A stretch of DNA of 47,476 nt from Bacteroidales bacterium (GTDB lineage: Bacteria > Bacteroidota > Bacteroidia > Bacteroidales > JAAYUG01), in NCBI GenBank assembly GCA_012517825.1, contig JAAYUG010000147.1:1-47476 (forward strand). Direction: 5' to 3'. The stretch's first letter is position 1. The number at the start of each line of letters is the position of its first letter. Positions 26,368 through 35,959 of the stretch are shown piece after piece. A program made the position numbers and the translations under genes. The notes under the pieces were generated by a model. That model had not been told where the DNA came from, did no database searches, and saw only the letters and a program-made list of their open reading frames with translations.

Positions 26368-29300
26368 TTACTGCTTCCTGTAAGGAAAGAATTCAAGCTC
26401 AAACTCAGCAGGAGCAGGAAGCACCCTGTACTGGTTGAGAACCGATACAGCAGTACATCCCACACCGCTGGTCGCATAATCAATGTTCAGCGTGAACCCG
26501 TCCTGGCGGACCAATTGGTAAGGATAGGCGGCACGTGTGAGGTTTTCGGTAGTGTATGGATACACATTGAAATTGAACAGGCTTTTCCCTTGTATTCTTA
26601 TACCGTATCCGTCGGGACTTTCCAGGGTAAGCCAGCGTACGTCGCATCGCAGGCCATGATCCTGAGGAATAAGGTAGGGTTCTTCCATGTCTTCCGTTGT
26701 ACAGGAATAAACTCCGGTTTTTGCACCGCTTTTTCTGTCGGGGTAGTTCTCAAAGGGTCCTCGACCGTACCAGCTTACTTTATAGAGACTTCCGGAAACT
26801 ACCGACTGTATTCCCATCCTTTGAATCCACTGGGGCATGATACCCTGCGGAATGACCCTGTGCCTCAGTCTGATCAGCCCGTTGCCATAGATGGTCCAGG
26901 AAAAGGTGTTGTCGAAGGCGGTGGTAAAATCATTTCCTTCTGAATGGGAGACGACGGTTACGGTTACGGAACCGTCGGCATTGGTTTTCCAGGTAATTTT
27001 TTCAGGATATGACTGCAGGTGATCCAGACCAAGGGATCTCCATGCATTGGCGGCATCGATTCCCATGCCGGGTTTGGTATCCGTAAGATGTGCTTTCCAG
27101 ATGGTCCAGGCATCTTTCTCATTGGCCAGGGGAGCACGCCATACGTTCAGCCCGAAACCGTTTCGCAGATATTCTTTTCCGTCGTATAATATCGATTCAA
27201 GAATTCCTGTCTGCCGGTTGAAAGCACAGGAAAAATTACTTCCGAGCACCTGTATCCTGCCTGAATCAACCTCAACTTTCACTTTTCCGTTCAGCACGGC
27301 CGGAGTTTCCTGCGGAACATGCCAGGGTAGTTCGGCTTCATCCCATGCAACTTCATGGCCGGCTTTTGCCCAGATCTGGTCTTTTTTCAGGAGAAAACGG
27401 ATGCGAACCCTGTATTCACAGCCGGGTTTCAGTTCAGGTTTGGCCAGCGGAAGGGAGAAGGTATCCCTTTTCTGTGGCGGTACATTCAAAGGAAGCATGC
27501 CTCCGGCAAGCATAGCACCATCTTCCCATAATTCCCAGCGGGTTTCAAGTTCGCTCAGCGGGGTGAAAAGGTACCGGTTCCATACTTCAAAGCGGAGAGC
27601 ATCCTGATCAACCAGTTTTACGGAAACCGGCTGGGCACTTTTCTTCACCTGCCAGAGCTCAGGCTGTGGTGTTCGGTCGGGCCACACCAGTCCGTATGTT
27701 CGGCCTCCTATGCCGGTGCTGAAAAAATCACCGGCCTGAATTTCCTTTTCAAAGTCAAGCCACAGCAAAGCGTCCTTTTTCAGGTTGCTCACCGAGGAGA
27801 GTTCCTTTTCGCTCAGCGCCCGGTTGAAGATGCCGGCTTCATCAAAGGTGGCGTTGTTTGTTGACCCGGGGTATTCCTGCCCGTCAATTTCGGCATCCCG
27901 GCCCAGATTCACCGGGAAAGGTTTATTGGCAACAGGGCCTGAACAGGCTTTTCTGCCGGCCAGGAACCCGTCGACGTAAAGAAGCATTTCCGAACCGGTA
28001 TAAACGCCGGCAATCTGATGCCATTTCTCTTCCCATGGACGGGGAACCGGCACCTTCAATACATGTTTTCCGGAGGTAGTAAGGTAAAAGGCCAGAGAGT
28101 CGGGTTCAGACTGAATGATGCCATATTGCCAGGAGCCTTTGGTGAGGAAATGCCCGTCACCGTTCCATTTTCCCGGTTTAACCCGGAGCGTTAAAGTAAG
28201 TTCATTTCCTGATATATCGAGAATCGGGTGCCGGTACACATCAATCCACTGGTCATGGCCGTTGAGCTGCACTGCCTGGCCGGAGAGACCAGAAACCAGC
28301 TGTGCTCTTCCTTTGATGGCGCACTGGATCTTGTTGGGAGAGGCATCTTCTATCAGGCGCACCTTTTCTCTGATGCCCGGACTCATCCAGTCCCAGATAG
28401 CTCCTCCGGCACAGCGGGGATAATTCCAGATTATGTCCCAGTATTCATCCAGGCCGCCAGCTCCGTTTCCTGTGGCCGCCACATATTCATCCATAAACGA
28501 TGGCCTTGGATCCTGGCTTTCCGGAACCATGGCAATGCGTGTCTTTATCTCATAGGGTGTCGGATACCTCGGCCCAATAATATCTTCGCAGGGTACTTCA
28601 TTTTTCCAGCGCACATCATCGGTATTTCCTCCGTACATCCACAGGCGGGTCGGATCAAGCCGTTTTCCTTCGGCTATGACGGCACAGATGTTTTCTCCCT
28701 CACCGCTTTCATTACCTGCACTCCAGAAAATGACACAGGGATGATTTCTGTCGCGCAGAACCATTTTGTTGGCCCGCTCTACGTATGCTGCGCGCCATTC
28801 GGGTCTTCCTGACAAAAATTCGGTTGCATGTGCTTCATCTCCGGTTTCGTCCACAATATATATTCCAAACACGTCAGCCAGTTCCAGGTAGTCCATTACC
28901 GGAGGATAATGGGAGGTGCGTACGCAATTGATATTGAACTGTTTCATCAGGGTAAAATCCCTGATAATGGTTTCCCGGTCCATCGCATGCCCAAGGTCGG
29001 GATGCTGCATATGGCTGTTCACCCCGTTCAGTTTCAATGGTTTTCCGTTCAGGAGCAATACCTGGTGGTTCACTTCAATTTTTCTGAACCCCGTTTTTAC
29101 CGAAACAGATTCGCATGTCTTTCCTTTCCTGTCAATCAGTTCAAAGGCTGTGATGTAGAGGTTGGGGTACTCGGCCGACCATTTAACCGGATTATCAACC
29201 GGGGTCTGAAATGGGACAATGGCGGTTTTTCCTCTGGTTACGACAGGAAACTGATACAAAAGAGGTTGGATGACTTCCTGGTAATTCTGGTCGAAAAGCC

Positions 29301-30144
29301 TTACCCTCAGCTGATATCCTTCAGCATCCGCTATTCCATAGTTGGCCACTTCTGCTTCTCCCCGGAGAATCCCGTTCCGGTAATCCGGGTCAAGATCGCC
29401 CATAACAAAGCAGTCGCGCAGGAAGATATTTTCTCTTGCCACCAGGCGTACATCTCTGAAAATTCCTGCCAGCCGCCAGAAATCCTGATCTTCCAGATAA
29501 GTGCCGTCAGAATATTTTGTCACCCTAATTGAGATCAGGTTTTTTCCGGGTTTCAGAAAGGGAGTAATGTTGTATTCGGCCGGTTCGTTGGCACCTTTGT
29601 TAAATCCTGCCTGTTTTCCATTGATCCATATAAATGAGGCCGAAGTAGCAGCTTCAATCCGCAGGAAAACCTGCTTTCCTTTCCATCCGGCTGGCAGAAT
29701 AAATGTTTTCCGGTAGGAACCGGTCGGGTTATCAGCATGGGGTATTTTGGGGGGATCAGACCGGAATGGTTGGGCTACATTCCGGAACTGGGGATCGCCA
29801 AAACCCTGCATTTCCCAGTTTCCGGGAACAGCTATTTCAGGCCAGTTCGTGTCATTGAACGTTTCTTTATAGAAATCTGCCGGTGCCTTTTCGGGTGATT
29901 CAGCCAGGTTGAATTTCCAACGTCCGTTGAGTGAAAGAAAAAATTCTGATTGGCCGGCTGATTTCCTTATCGCCTCGTCAACGGTTCTGAACGGCACAAG
30001 AAAGGCATGGCCAGGTTCCTGGTTTACTTCCAGAATCGCCGGATTTTCAATAAAGTGATAAACATCGTTAACAAAGTCTTTTTCCTGGCTGAAAGAAAAA
30101 AGTGGGGCTGCAGCAAGCAGCAGTGAAAGAAACTTCCCGCTCAT
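26368..30144 (-). CDS. GH2 beta-galactosidase (LacZ-like) with an inserted LamG-type domain
   Basis: The 1258-residue protein has a signal peptide (MSGKFLSLLLAAAPLFSFSQ). It shows the LacZ order: sugar-binding domain at 60-240 (FSLNGRWKF-like SLNGRWKFNL, PGNWEMQGFG), Ig-like domain, and TIM barrel at about 355-600. Likely acid/base is Glu479 in VIFWSAGNESGEGEN; nucleophile is Glu553 in SFMDEYVAATGNG. Between barrel and domain 4 lies an extra jelly roll at about 605-800 (GQAVQLNGHDQWIDV, WHQIAGVYTGSEMLLYVDG, ATFDEAGIFNRALSEKEL), a LamG/concanavalin-like domain that could bind glycan. The small-chain domain at about 970-1258 completes the enzyme, making it some 230 residues longer than E. coli LacZ. 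It follows the GH20 gene by 25 bases, so both probably act on beta-galactosyl N-acetylglucosamine glycans outside the cytoplasm. Confidence 0.93.
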   Translation of the reverse strand: MSGKFLSLLLAAAPLFSFSQEKDFVNDVYHFIENPAILEVNQEPGHAFLVPFRTVDEAIRKSAGQSEFFLSLNGRWKFNLAESPEKAPADFYKETFNDTNWPEIAVPGNWEMQGFGDPQFRNVAQPFRSDPPKIPHADNPTGSYRKTFILPAGWKGKQVFLRIEAATSASFIWINGKQAGFNKGANEPAEYNITPFLKPGKNLISIRVTKYSDGTYLEDQDFWRLAGIFRDVRLVARENIFLRDCFVMGDLDPDYRNGILRGEAEVANYGIADAEGYQLRVRLFDQNYQEVIQPLLYQFPVVTRGKTAIVPFQTPVDNPVKWSAEYPNLYITAFELIDRKGKTCESVSVKTGFRKIEVNHQVLLLNGKPLKLNGVNSHMQHPDLGHAMDRETIIRDFTLMKQFNINCVRTSHYPPVMDYLELADVFGIYIVDETGDEAHATEFLSGRPEWRAAYVERANKMVLRDRNHPCVIFWSAGNESGEGENICAVIAEGKRLDPTRLWMYGGNTDDVRWKNEVPCEDIIGPRYPTPYEIKTRIAMVPESQDPRPSFMDEYVAATGNGAGGLDEYWDIIWNYPRCAGGAIWDWMSPGIREKVRLIEDASPNKIQCAIKGRAQLVSGLSGQAVQLNGHDQWIDVYRHPILDISGNELTLTLRVKPGKWNGDGHFLTKGSWQYGIIQSEPDSLAFYLTTSGKHVLKVPVPRPWEEKWHQIAGVYTGSEMLLYVDGFLAGRKACSGPVANKPFPVNLGRDAEIDGQEYPGSTNNATFDEAGIFNRALSEKELSSVSNLKKDALLWLDFEKEIQAGDFFSTGIGGRTYGLVWPDRTPQPELWQVKKSAQPVSVKLVDQDALRFEVWNRYLFTPLSELETRWELWEDGAMLAGGMLPLNVPPQKRDTFSLPLAKPELKPGCEYRVRIRFLLKKDQIWAKAGHEVAWDEAELPWHVPQETPAVLNGKVKVEVDSGRIQVLGSNFSCAFNRQTGILESILYDGKEYLRNGFGLNVWRAPLANEKDAWTIWKAHLTDTKPGMGIDAANAWRSLGLDHLQSYPEKITWKTNADGSVTVTVVSHSEGNDFTTAFDNTFSWTIYGNGLIRLRHRVIPQGIMPQWIQRMGIQSVVSGSLYKVSWYGRGPFENYPDRKSGAKTGVYSCTTEDMEEPYLIPQDHGLRCDVRWLTLESPDGYGIRIQGKSLFNFNVYPYTTENLTRAAYPYQLVRQDGFTLNIDYATSGVGCTAVSVLNQYRVLPAPAEFELEFFPYRKQ

Positions 30145-30169
30145 AGGTTGTAAATAATAAATTGTTTTT

Positions 30170-32755
30170 TCAGGGCATTACCGTTACAGTTCTGCTCTCT
30201 TTTCCCGAGGCGGTAAAGGCTTTAAGGCGCACTGGACCGTTTACCTGAACCGGGCCTGAGTAGAGCGGTGATGTGGTTCCCGGTTCTGATCCGTCGGCAG
30301 TGTAGCGGATCTGCAGACCAGGATATGCTGTGTTTGCCTTCAGGATACCGTTTTCAATAACAGCGCCCGGAGGGGGTACCCGGTAGATAAATCCACCGTT
30401 CAGAACATCAAGTTTTGGAAACTCACAGGCAGCTATTTTGGCTGAAAACCTGTTCCAGTCGGCCATCATTCCGGCTATTCTTTCTTCTGTGCCGGCAAGG
30501 TTTTCCCAGGCAGGAGCAGGCGACCATGCCCGTTCGGCAAATGAAATAAGCTTGGGTAACAGGTAGTACTCAACCATTTCGGGTTTTCGGAGGGTTTCGC
30601 TCCACAATTCGGCCTGCAGTCCGAGTATATTTTTCTTTGCTTCAGGTTTCAGGCGTTCCAGTTTTGCATATGCCTTCTCAGGATCAACCGGCCGGCCAAA
30701 ATCATCCCAGAAGGTTGAACGGAAGACATCATAAGGCATCAGGAAGAAAGGCTTCTTTTCGTCGACAAAACCGCCCCAGTAGAGTCCGGGTTCTTCCGGG
30801 TCAGCGCTGTAAGCCAGGTCAAAATAGAAATTTTTTACGAAGCAAAGAACTACCGGGTAACCTGTGTTGGCAAGCCTGTACCCGAGGTCAAGGTTATCAC
30901 CCAGACTGTTCCATACGTATGGAACAACCTGCTGGCCTGTCAGAGAAGGATTGGGCATGTACCCTCTTTCGCCGCCCCGTTTCAGGGCAACTTCTTCCCA
31001 TCCGCCGATCATCAGATGGTAGGGCTTCAGGATGCTGACCAGCCGTTCAAAAAAGTATGCCTGAAGATTTTCCGGTCCGCCAATTTCAGGGTGCTGACCC
31101 AGAAATACTGCGCACATAGGAGATTTTGTCCATGCACCGGATGGAACTTCATCCCCTCCTGTATGAATGAACTGGAACGGGGCCCCGGCCTGCCGGTACA
31201 TTTCGGCCAGCGTTTTGACTACCGTTTCATAAAAATGGTACACCGATTCGCGCACCACACATACCACATTATCGTTGTATGCCTGAGCTGAAAGATACAC
31301 CGAGCTGTCGGCCGGGTCGATCAGACGGAATTCTTCTGCTTTTTCGGGTTGATTCTGGCTTATCAGTTTTTTATACCGGGCTTCCATAGATTTGATGGCA
31401 GCGCGGGCATGGCCGGGAAAGTTAATTTCAGGAATGACAACAATATGCCGTTCGGTGGCATAACGGAGAATCTCAACAAATTCCCGTGTCGAGTAATAGC
31501 CGGTGCCTCGGGAACTGGCCGGATCGGCATACGGTCCTGACCCATACGACGGATGCAGCCAGTTGGCATCCGTCAGCGTATGAGCCCGCTTGCTTCCGAT
31601 GGATGTCAGTTCAGGAAGGGCGGGTATTTCAATTCTCCACCCTTCATCATCGGTAAGATGCAGATGCAGGGTGTTCAGTTTATAAAATGCCAGAAGGTCA
31701 ATCAGTTTGAGTATGGTTTCTTTGTTGCTGAAATTGCGGGCTACGTCAAAATGCAGTCCCCGGTATCCAAATCTGGGCGCATCCGTGATCTCTGCGGCAG
31801 GTATCCGGAATGTAGTTACCCTGTTTTGCATTGCATTCAGGGGAATCAACCTGAGCAGGCTTTGAATTCCGTAAAAAACTCCTGCCGCAGTGTTTCCTTC
31901 TACCACAACCCCTTCCGAAGGTGATACCGTAAGATGATATGCCTCCGGGTTATTTTCTTCCGGCAGCACATTTCCTTTTTTCAGAATAATGGATTTTGGG
32001 CCTGGTTTGTTACCCTCAGTTTTTCCAATCCGTACGCCGGTAATTTTCTCGAGCAGGGCAGAAAGGTAGGATGCCTCATTTTCCAGTCCTTTCATGTAAT
32101 AGATGTTGACAGAAGCCGAAATTTCAAGCTCTCCGTCCAGTTCTTTCTGCTGAACCGGTGTTGGTACAATGCATACCTTTCCTTCACTGACGGTACCCTG
32201 GTTTATTGACGCATTTTCTTTGAACAGGGAACCTGCATCGGGCATGGTTATCATTCCTCTGAAGGGATTCAGGCTGTCGGGATGAGGAAACCCGGCAGCA
32301 GAAAAATCTTTTACCCGAAGAATCTTTTCTTTGCCGCCCTGATGGACCACAAAATAAAGCCCTGAGGGTGCGTCAGTTTTTTTCAGAACCCATCCGCGCA
32401 TATAGCAATGAACAATCAGCGAATCGGCAGGAGGAATCCTGAAACCGGCGGCCGGCACAAGCCGGTAAAAATCTCCTCCCAGGTGTTCCACCGATGCCGC
32501 CTGGGCCGGAGCGTCTTTGCGCGGTATGGCCCCCATCTGGTTGAAATACAGCATCCAGTCAGAACCGGTAAACTCTTTGTTTCCCCGATTGTGAAAAATA
32601 AATGCCGTATGACAGGTACCACCCTGGTCGGGAGAATTACTGTACAATTTCCATTCAACAGAAAGTTTGTCAAACGGGTCGGAAGACATGCCGGAACAGC
32701 CGTATAGCAGGAGAAACAATACGGCCGGAATAACGAGGGAAAAACAATTCTTCAT
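30170..32755 (-). CDS. GH20 beta-N-acetylhexosaminidase lipoprotein (chitobiase-like)
   Basis: GH20 enzymes remove terminal beta-GlcNAc or GalNAc by substrate-assisted catalysis. The 861-residue protein has a lipoprotein signal (LLLYGCSG). A CHB_HEX-like N-terminal domain spans about 30-160, a GH20b domain about 190-320, and the catalytic barrel starts at FGYRGLHFDVARNF (328). The catalytic Asp535-Glu536 pair is in HTGGDEVPSGAW; LHLHLTDDEGWRIEIP and INFPGHARAAI are further family motifs. A CHB_HEX_C-like beta-sandwich follows (IRYTADGSEPGTTSPLYSG). The complete chitobiase-type architecture makes the call firm. It is the first gene of a two-gene operon with the GH2 enzyme. The divergent NagX-like gene starts 64 bases away on the other strand, with a shared inverted repeat between them. 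Confidence 0.95.
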   Translation of the reverse strand: MKNCFSLVIPAVLFLLLYGCSGMSSDPFDKLSVEWKLYSNSPDQGGTCHTAFIFHNRGNKEFTGSDWMLYFNQMGAIPRKDAPAQAASVEHLGGDFYRLVPAAGFRIPPADSLIVHCYMRGWVLKKTDAPSGLYFVVHQGGKEKILRVKDFSAAGFPHPDSLNPFRGMITMPDAGSLFKENASINQGTVSEGKVCIVPTPVQQKELDGELEISASVNIYYMKGLENEASYLSALLEKITGVRIGKTEGNKPGPKSIILKKGNVLPEENNPEAYHLTVSPSEGVVVEGNTAAGVFYGIQSLLRLIPLNAMQNRVTTFRIPAAEITDAPRFGYRGLHFDVARNFSNKETILKLIDLLAFYKLNTLHLHLTDDEGWRIEIPALPELTSIGSKRAHTLTDANWLHPSYGSGPYADPASSRGTGYYSTREFVEILRYATERHIVVIPEINFPGHARAAIKSMEARYKKLISQNQPEKAEEFRLIDPADSSVYLSAQAYNDNVVCVVRESVYHFYETVVKTLAEMYRQAGAPFQFIHTGGDEVPSGAWTKSPMCAVFLGQHPEIGGPENLQAYFFERLVSILKPYHLMIGGWEEVALKRGGERGYMPNPSLTGQQVVPYVWNSLGDNLDLGYRLANTGYPVVLCFVKNFYFDLAYSADPEEPGLYWGGFVDEKKPFFLMPYDVFRSTFWDDFGRPVDPEKAYAKLERLKPEAKKNILGLQAELWSETLRKPEMVEYYLLPKLISFAERAWSPAPAWENLAGTEERIAGMMADWNRFSAKIAACEFPKLDVLNGGFIYRVPPPGAVIENGILKANTAYPGLQIRYTADGSEPGTTSPLYSGPVQVNGPVRLKAFTASGKESRTVTVMP

Positions 32756-32782
32756 ACAACAGGAGATTAAAAAAAACGTGTA

Positions 32783-32810
32783 AATTTCGTTTCTAATTTA
32801 CAACGAAATT
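32783..32810. promoter_or_regulatory. Inverted repeat between divergent GH20 and NagX-like genes
   Basis: AATTTCGTT (32783-32791) and AACGAAATT (32802-32810) form perfect 9-base arms with a 10-base spacer. An overlapping pair GTAAAT/ATTTAC is at 32780-32785 and 32796-32801. The site occupies the centre of a 64-base gap between two divergent genes, so it may be a shared operator for both transcripts. No candidate regulator gene is adjacent. Confidence 0.5.
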
Positions 32811-32819
32811 CGTCATATC

Positions 32820-33935
32820 ATGAATACGGAAGAAAATTCGTCCGGTCGTCTTGTCAGCCTCGATGCTTTCAGGGGATTTACCATTGCCGCCATGATCCTT
32901 GTCAATTTTCCGGGAAACGGGGAACATGTATTCCCTCCCCTTGAGCATGCCCGCTGGAATGGGTGGACGCCGACAGACCTCATTTTTCCTTTTTTTCTTT
33001 TCATAGTTGGTGTTTCCATCGTACTGAGCCTAACAAAACGAAAACAGCAGGCCGGTTCAATGTCACCCCTTCACCGGAAAATCATCTGGCGGGCGGTGAA
33101 AATTTTTGCTGTCGGGCTGATTCTGAATGCGCTCGGACTGATCCCTGATTTCCATCTGTCGGAATTGCGTATTACCGGTGTTTTACAGCGAATAGCAATA
33201 GTGTATCTTATCTGCTCTTTCCTTTTTCTGCATGTTTCACTTCGCTGGCAGGTAATCATCGGAGCGGCGGTTCTTGTTGTTTACTGGATTGTGATGATGT
33301 TTGTTCCCGTTCCCGGAGCAGGGATTCCCATGCTCGAACCGGGGGTAAATCTGGCTGCCTGGGTTGATAATCAACTTTTGCCGGGCGCCATGTGGCAGGG
33401 TACATGGGATCCGGAAGGTATTCTGAGTACCTTCCCGGCTGTGGTTACGGGAATGACCGGTGTGCTGGCCGGAATCCTTCTTAAAAGCGACCAGACACAG
33501 GAACGAAAGATTATTCTTCTGTTCAGTGCCGGTTTTTGTGTTCTCATACTCGGCCGCATCTGGGGTTGGTTCTTTCCCATCAATAAAAACCTGTGGACCA
33601 GTTCCTTTGTGCTGTTTACCTCCGGACTGGCTGCTATGACACTTGCCGTTACGATGTTTGTTGTGGATGTGCTCGGGTATGTGCGTTTTGCAAAACCGGG
33701 CGTCATTTTTGGCTCCAATGCGATTACGGTTTATGTGCTGGCCGGCATCCTTTCCCCGTTGTTCTACCAACTGAAAGTCGGGGGAGACAGCCTGAACATG
33801 CATTTTTTCAGGTTGTTTACCGGAGCCTGTCTTCCGCCCCAGCTGGTCAGTGCCCTTTACGCCTTCCTTTATGTGTGCATCATCTTTATTCCTGCCTGGC
33901 TTCTGTACCGCAAAAAAATATTTATCAAACTTTAA
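32820..33935 (+). CDS. NagX/HGSNAT-like multi-pass membrane protein (DUF5009 family)
   Basis: The 371-residue inner-membrane protein has about ten hydrophobic helices and the family signature RLVSLDAFRGFTIAAMILV at residues 10-28, followed by TPTDLIFPFFLFIVGVS. The family includes bacterial NagX, found in N-acetylglucosamine utilization gene sets, and human heparan-alpha-glucosaminide N-acetyltransferase. Whether the bacterial protein acetylates a glucosaminide or transports something is not settled, so only a membrane role in amino-sugar use is proposed. Divergent orientation from the GH20 hexosaminidase gene supports that link. The start ATG at 32820 directly precedes the conserved N-terminus, and the GH3 gene begins 10 bases after the stop. 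Confidence 0.88.
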   Translation: MNTEENSSGRLVSLDAFRGFTIAAMILVNFPGNGEHVFPPLEHARWNGWTPTDLIFPFFLFIVGVSIVLSLTKRKQQAGSMSPLHRKIIWRAVKIFAVGLILNALGLIPDFHLSELRITGVLQRIAIVYLICSFLFLHVSLRWQVIIGAAVLVVYWIVMMFVPVPGAGIPMLEPGVNLAAWVDNQLLPGAMWQGTWDPEGILSTFPAVVTGMTGVLAGILLKSDQTQERKIILLFSAGFCVLILGRIWGWFFPINKNLWTSSFVLFTSGLAAMTLAVTMFVVDVLGYVRFAKPGVIFGSNAITVYVLAGILSPLFYQLKVGGDSLNMHFFRLFTGACLPPQLVSALYAFLYVCIIFIPAWLLYRKKIFIKL

Positions 33936-33945
33936 CCAGTATTGT

Positions 33946-35928
33946 ATGAAAACGATTCTGCGCATTATCCTTTACGTGATTCTGGGTGCAGTGCTTGTGC
34001 TGATACTCTTTGTAGCCGGCACATTGGTTCACACCGGTTCAAAAGCTTCAAAAGCGGTGAAGCAGAGTTATCAGTTTCTGACGCCTGAGGCGCCGTTCCG
34101 TACCGCCGATGATGGTTTTCAATACCGCGACCTGAACAAGAACGGGAAGCTGGATGTATATGAAGACAGCCGTCGTACAATTGATGAGCGTACGGATGAT
34201 CTTCTGGCACAGATGACACTGGAAGAAAAGGCCGGATGTATGTTCATTACCATGATCGGGATGGGGAAGAATGGAAACCTGCTGGAAAAACCCACTCTCA
34301 GTGATCCGTTTTCGTTCGCTTTGCCGCCCACCTCGGAAATGGTGCTCACAAAGCGCATGAATCATTTTAATATTTATACCTCCATGGATCCCCGGTCCAT
34401 GGCAGTATGGTATAACCGGCTGCAGAAACTGGCCGAACGCACCCGTCTGGGGATTCCGGTCACCATTGCTTCGGACCCGAGGAATGCCTATACAAAGAAT
34501 TTTCTGGCCGGAGCACCGGCAGGTTCTTTTTCGCAATGGTGCGAGCCCATTGGCTTTGCTGCCATTGGTGATTCATTCCTTACCTGGAAGCATGGTGATA
34601 TTGCACGGCAGGAGTACCTGGCTGTGGGAATCCGTGTAGCCCTTCATCCTATGGCTGATCTGGCTACCGAACCTCGCTGGCCGCGTATCAACGGAACCTT
34701 CGGAGAGGATGCCACCCTGGCTTCGCGCATGGTGTATGCGTATATCAAAGGGTTTCAGGGCGATAGTATCGGTCCGGGGAGCGTAGCCTGCATGACCAAA
34801 CACTTCAGCGGAGGCGGCCCTCAGAAAGAAGGTCTTGATCCCCACTTTCAGTTCACCAAAGGTCAGGTTTATCCAGGAAATAATTTCAAATACCATTTAA
34901 TCCCCTTCGAAGCCGCTTTCAGGGCAGGAACGGCTGAAATCATGCCTTATTACGGTATTCCCGTTGGCCAAACTTCAGAAGACGTTGGGATGGGATTCAA
35001 CAAGGATATCATTACCGGCTTGCTCAGAAATACATACCATTTTAATGGTATTGTCTGCACCGACTGGGGTCTTCTTACCGATTCCAAAGCTTTTGGCATT
35101 ACCATCCTGCCTGCCAGGGCACACGGTATGATGCACAAGACGGTCGAAGAACGCATGCTCAAAGTGATAGAAGCTGGAGTAGATCAGTTTGGCGGTGAGG
35201 CAATTCCTGAAGTTCTGGTTAAACTGGTGAAGGAAGGCAAAATCAGCGAAGCCCGCATCGACAGTTCCGTAAGACGCCTGCTGAGAATGAAATTTCAGCT
35301 GGGTTTGTTCGACCAGCCCTTTGTGGACGTGGAAAAAGCTTCTGAGATCGTCGGGAACAAAGAGTTCCGCAGATGGGCTGAACTTTCCCAGCGAAAGGCT
35401 ATTACCTTGCTGAAAAATGATACTGTGGGTGAAGGCAACATTCTCCCCCTGAAAGGGAAACTGAAAATATACGTCCGGAATATCAGTCCCGCGGTGGCTT
35501 CGCGTTATGCTGAGGTAGTGGATGATCCCAAAATGGCCGATATAGCAATTCTTCGCCTTGATGCTCCTTATGAACCCCGCAAAGGTTTTCTCGAACAGAT
35601 GTTTCATCATGGTGATCTTGATTTTAAAGGGAAACAAAAGGAAGAAATCCTCGGATTACTGAACAAGGTGCCGACCATAGTTGACATATATCTTGACCGG
35701 CCGGCCGTAATTCCTGAAATTGCGGCTGATGCCGTAGCCCTGCTGGCTGACTTTGGCGCCAATGATGAGGCTGTACTGGATGTGATATTCGGCAAGTTCC
35801 AGCCGGAGGGAAAATTGCCGTTTGAGTTGCCCTCTTCAATGGAAGCAGTGAGAAATCAGAAGGAGGATCTCCCGTATGATTCGGAAAATCCGCTCTTTCC
35901 TTTTGGATTTGGCTTGCATTACCGGTAA
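33946..35928 (+). CDS. GH3 family glycosidase with an N-terminal membrane anchor
   Basis: From the ATG at 33946 the protein has 660 residues. An N-terminal hydrophobic segment (residues 5-26) has no clear lipobox and may be a signal anchor. A single calcium-loop-like motif DLNKNGKLDVYED lies at 62-74, a feature of a GH3 subgroup. The two-domain core follows: ADLATEPRWPRINGTFGED, MTKHFSGGG and the nucleophile motif NGIVCTDWG with Asp373. The C-terminal alpha/beta sandwich ends in FPFGFGLHYR and no fibronectin-like domain follows. The family covers beta-glucosidases, xylosidases and N-acetylglucosaminidases, and specificity cannot be fixed here. The neighbouring NagX-like gene and GH20 suggest a beta-linked amino sugar. 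The open frame upstream of 33946 overlaps the previous gene and is not used. Confidence 0.92.
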   Translation: MKTILRIILYVILGAVLVLILFVAGTLVHTGSKASKAVKQSYQFLTPEAPFRTADDGFQYRDLNKNGKLDVYEDSRRTIDERTDDLLAQMTLEEKAGCMFITMIGMGKNGNLLEKPTLSDPFSFALPPTSEMVLTKRMNHFNIYTSMDPRSMAVWYNRLQKLAERTRLGIPVTIASDPRNAYTKNFLAGAPAGSFSQWCEPIGFAAIGDSFLTWKHGDIARQEYLAVGIRVALHPMADLATEPRWPRINGTFGEDATLASRMVYAYIKGFQGDSIGPGSVACMTKHFSGGGPQKEGLDPHFQFTKGQVYPGNNFKYHLIPFEAAFRAGTAEIMPYYGIPVGQTSEDVGMGFNKDIITGLLRNTYHFNGIVCTDWGLLTDSKAFGITILPARAHGMMHKTVEERMLKVIEAGVDQFGGEAIPEVLVKLVKEGKISEARIDSSVRRLLRMKFQLGLFDQPFVDVEKASEIVGNKEFRRWAELSQRKAITLLKNDTVGEGNILPLKGKLKIYVRNISPAVASRYAEVVDDPKMADIAILRLDAPYEPRKGFLEQMFHHGDLDFKGKQKEEILGLLNKVPTIVDIYLDRPAVIPEIAADAVALLADFGANDEAVLDVIFGKFQPEGKLPFELPSSMEAVRNQKEDLPYDSENPLFPFGFGLHYR

Positions 35929-35959
35929 AGGAATAGAAAACCTGATAAATAAATTTCTT

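Noticed and set aside
28810-28830. Further LacI-type operator (TTCGGTTGCATG) in the GH2 gene
   Set aside because: It matches only about 10 of 14 positions and lies inside coding sequence.
33850-33945. Upstream extension of the GH3 reading frame
   Set aside because: It overlaps the end of the NagX-like gene, and the ATG at 33946 gives a normal hydrophobic N-terminus.
35876-35959. Upstream extension of the M64 peptidase frame
   Set aside because: It lies within the GH3 gene and would bury the signal peptide.
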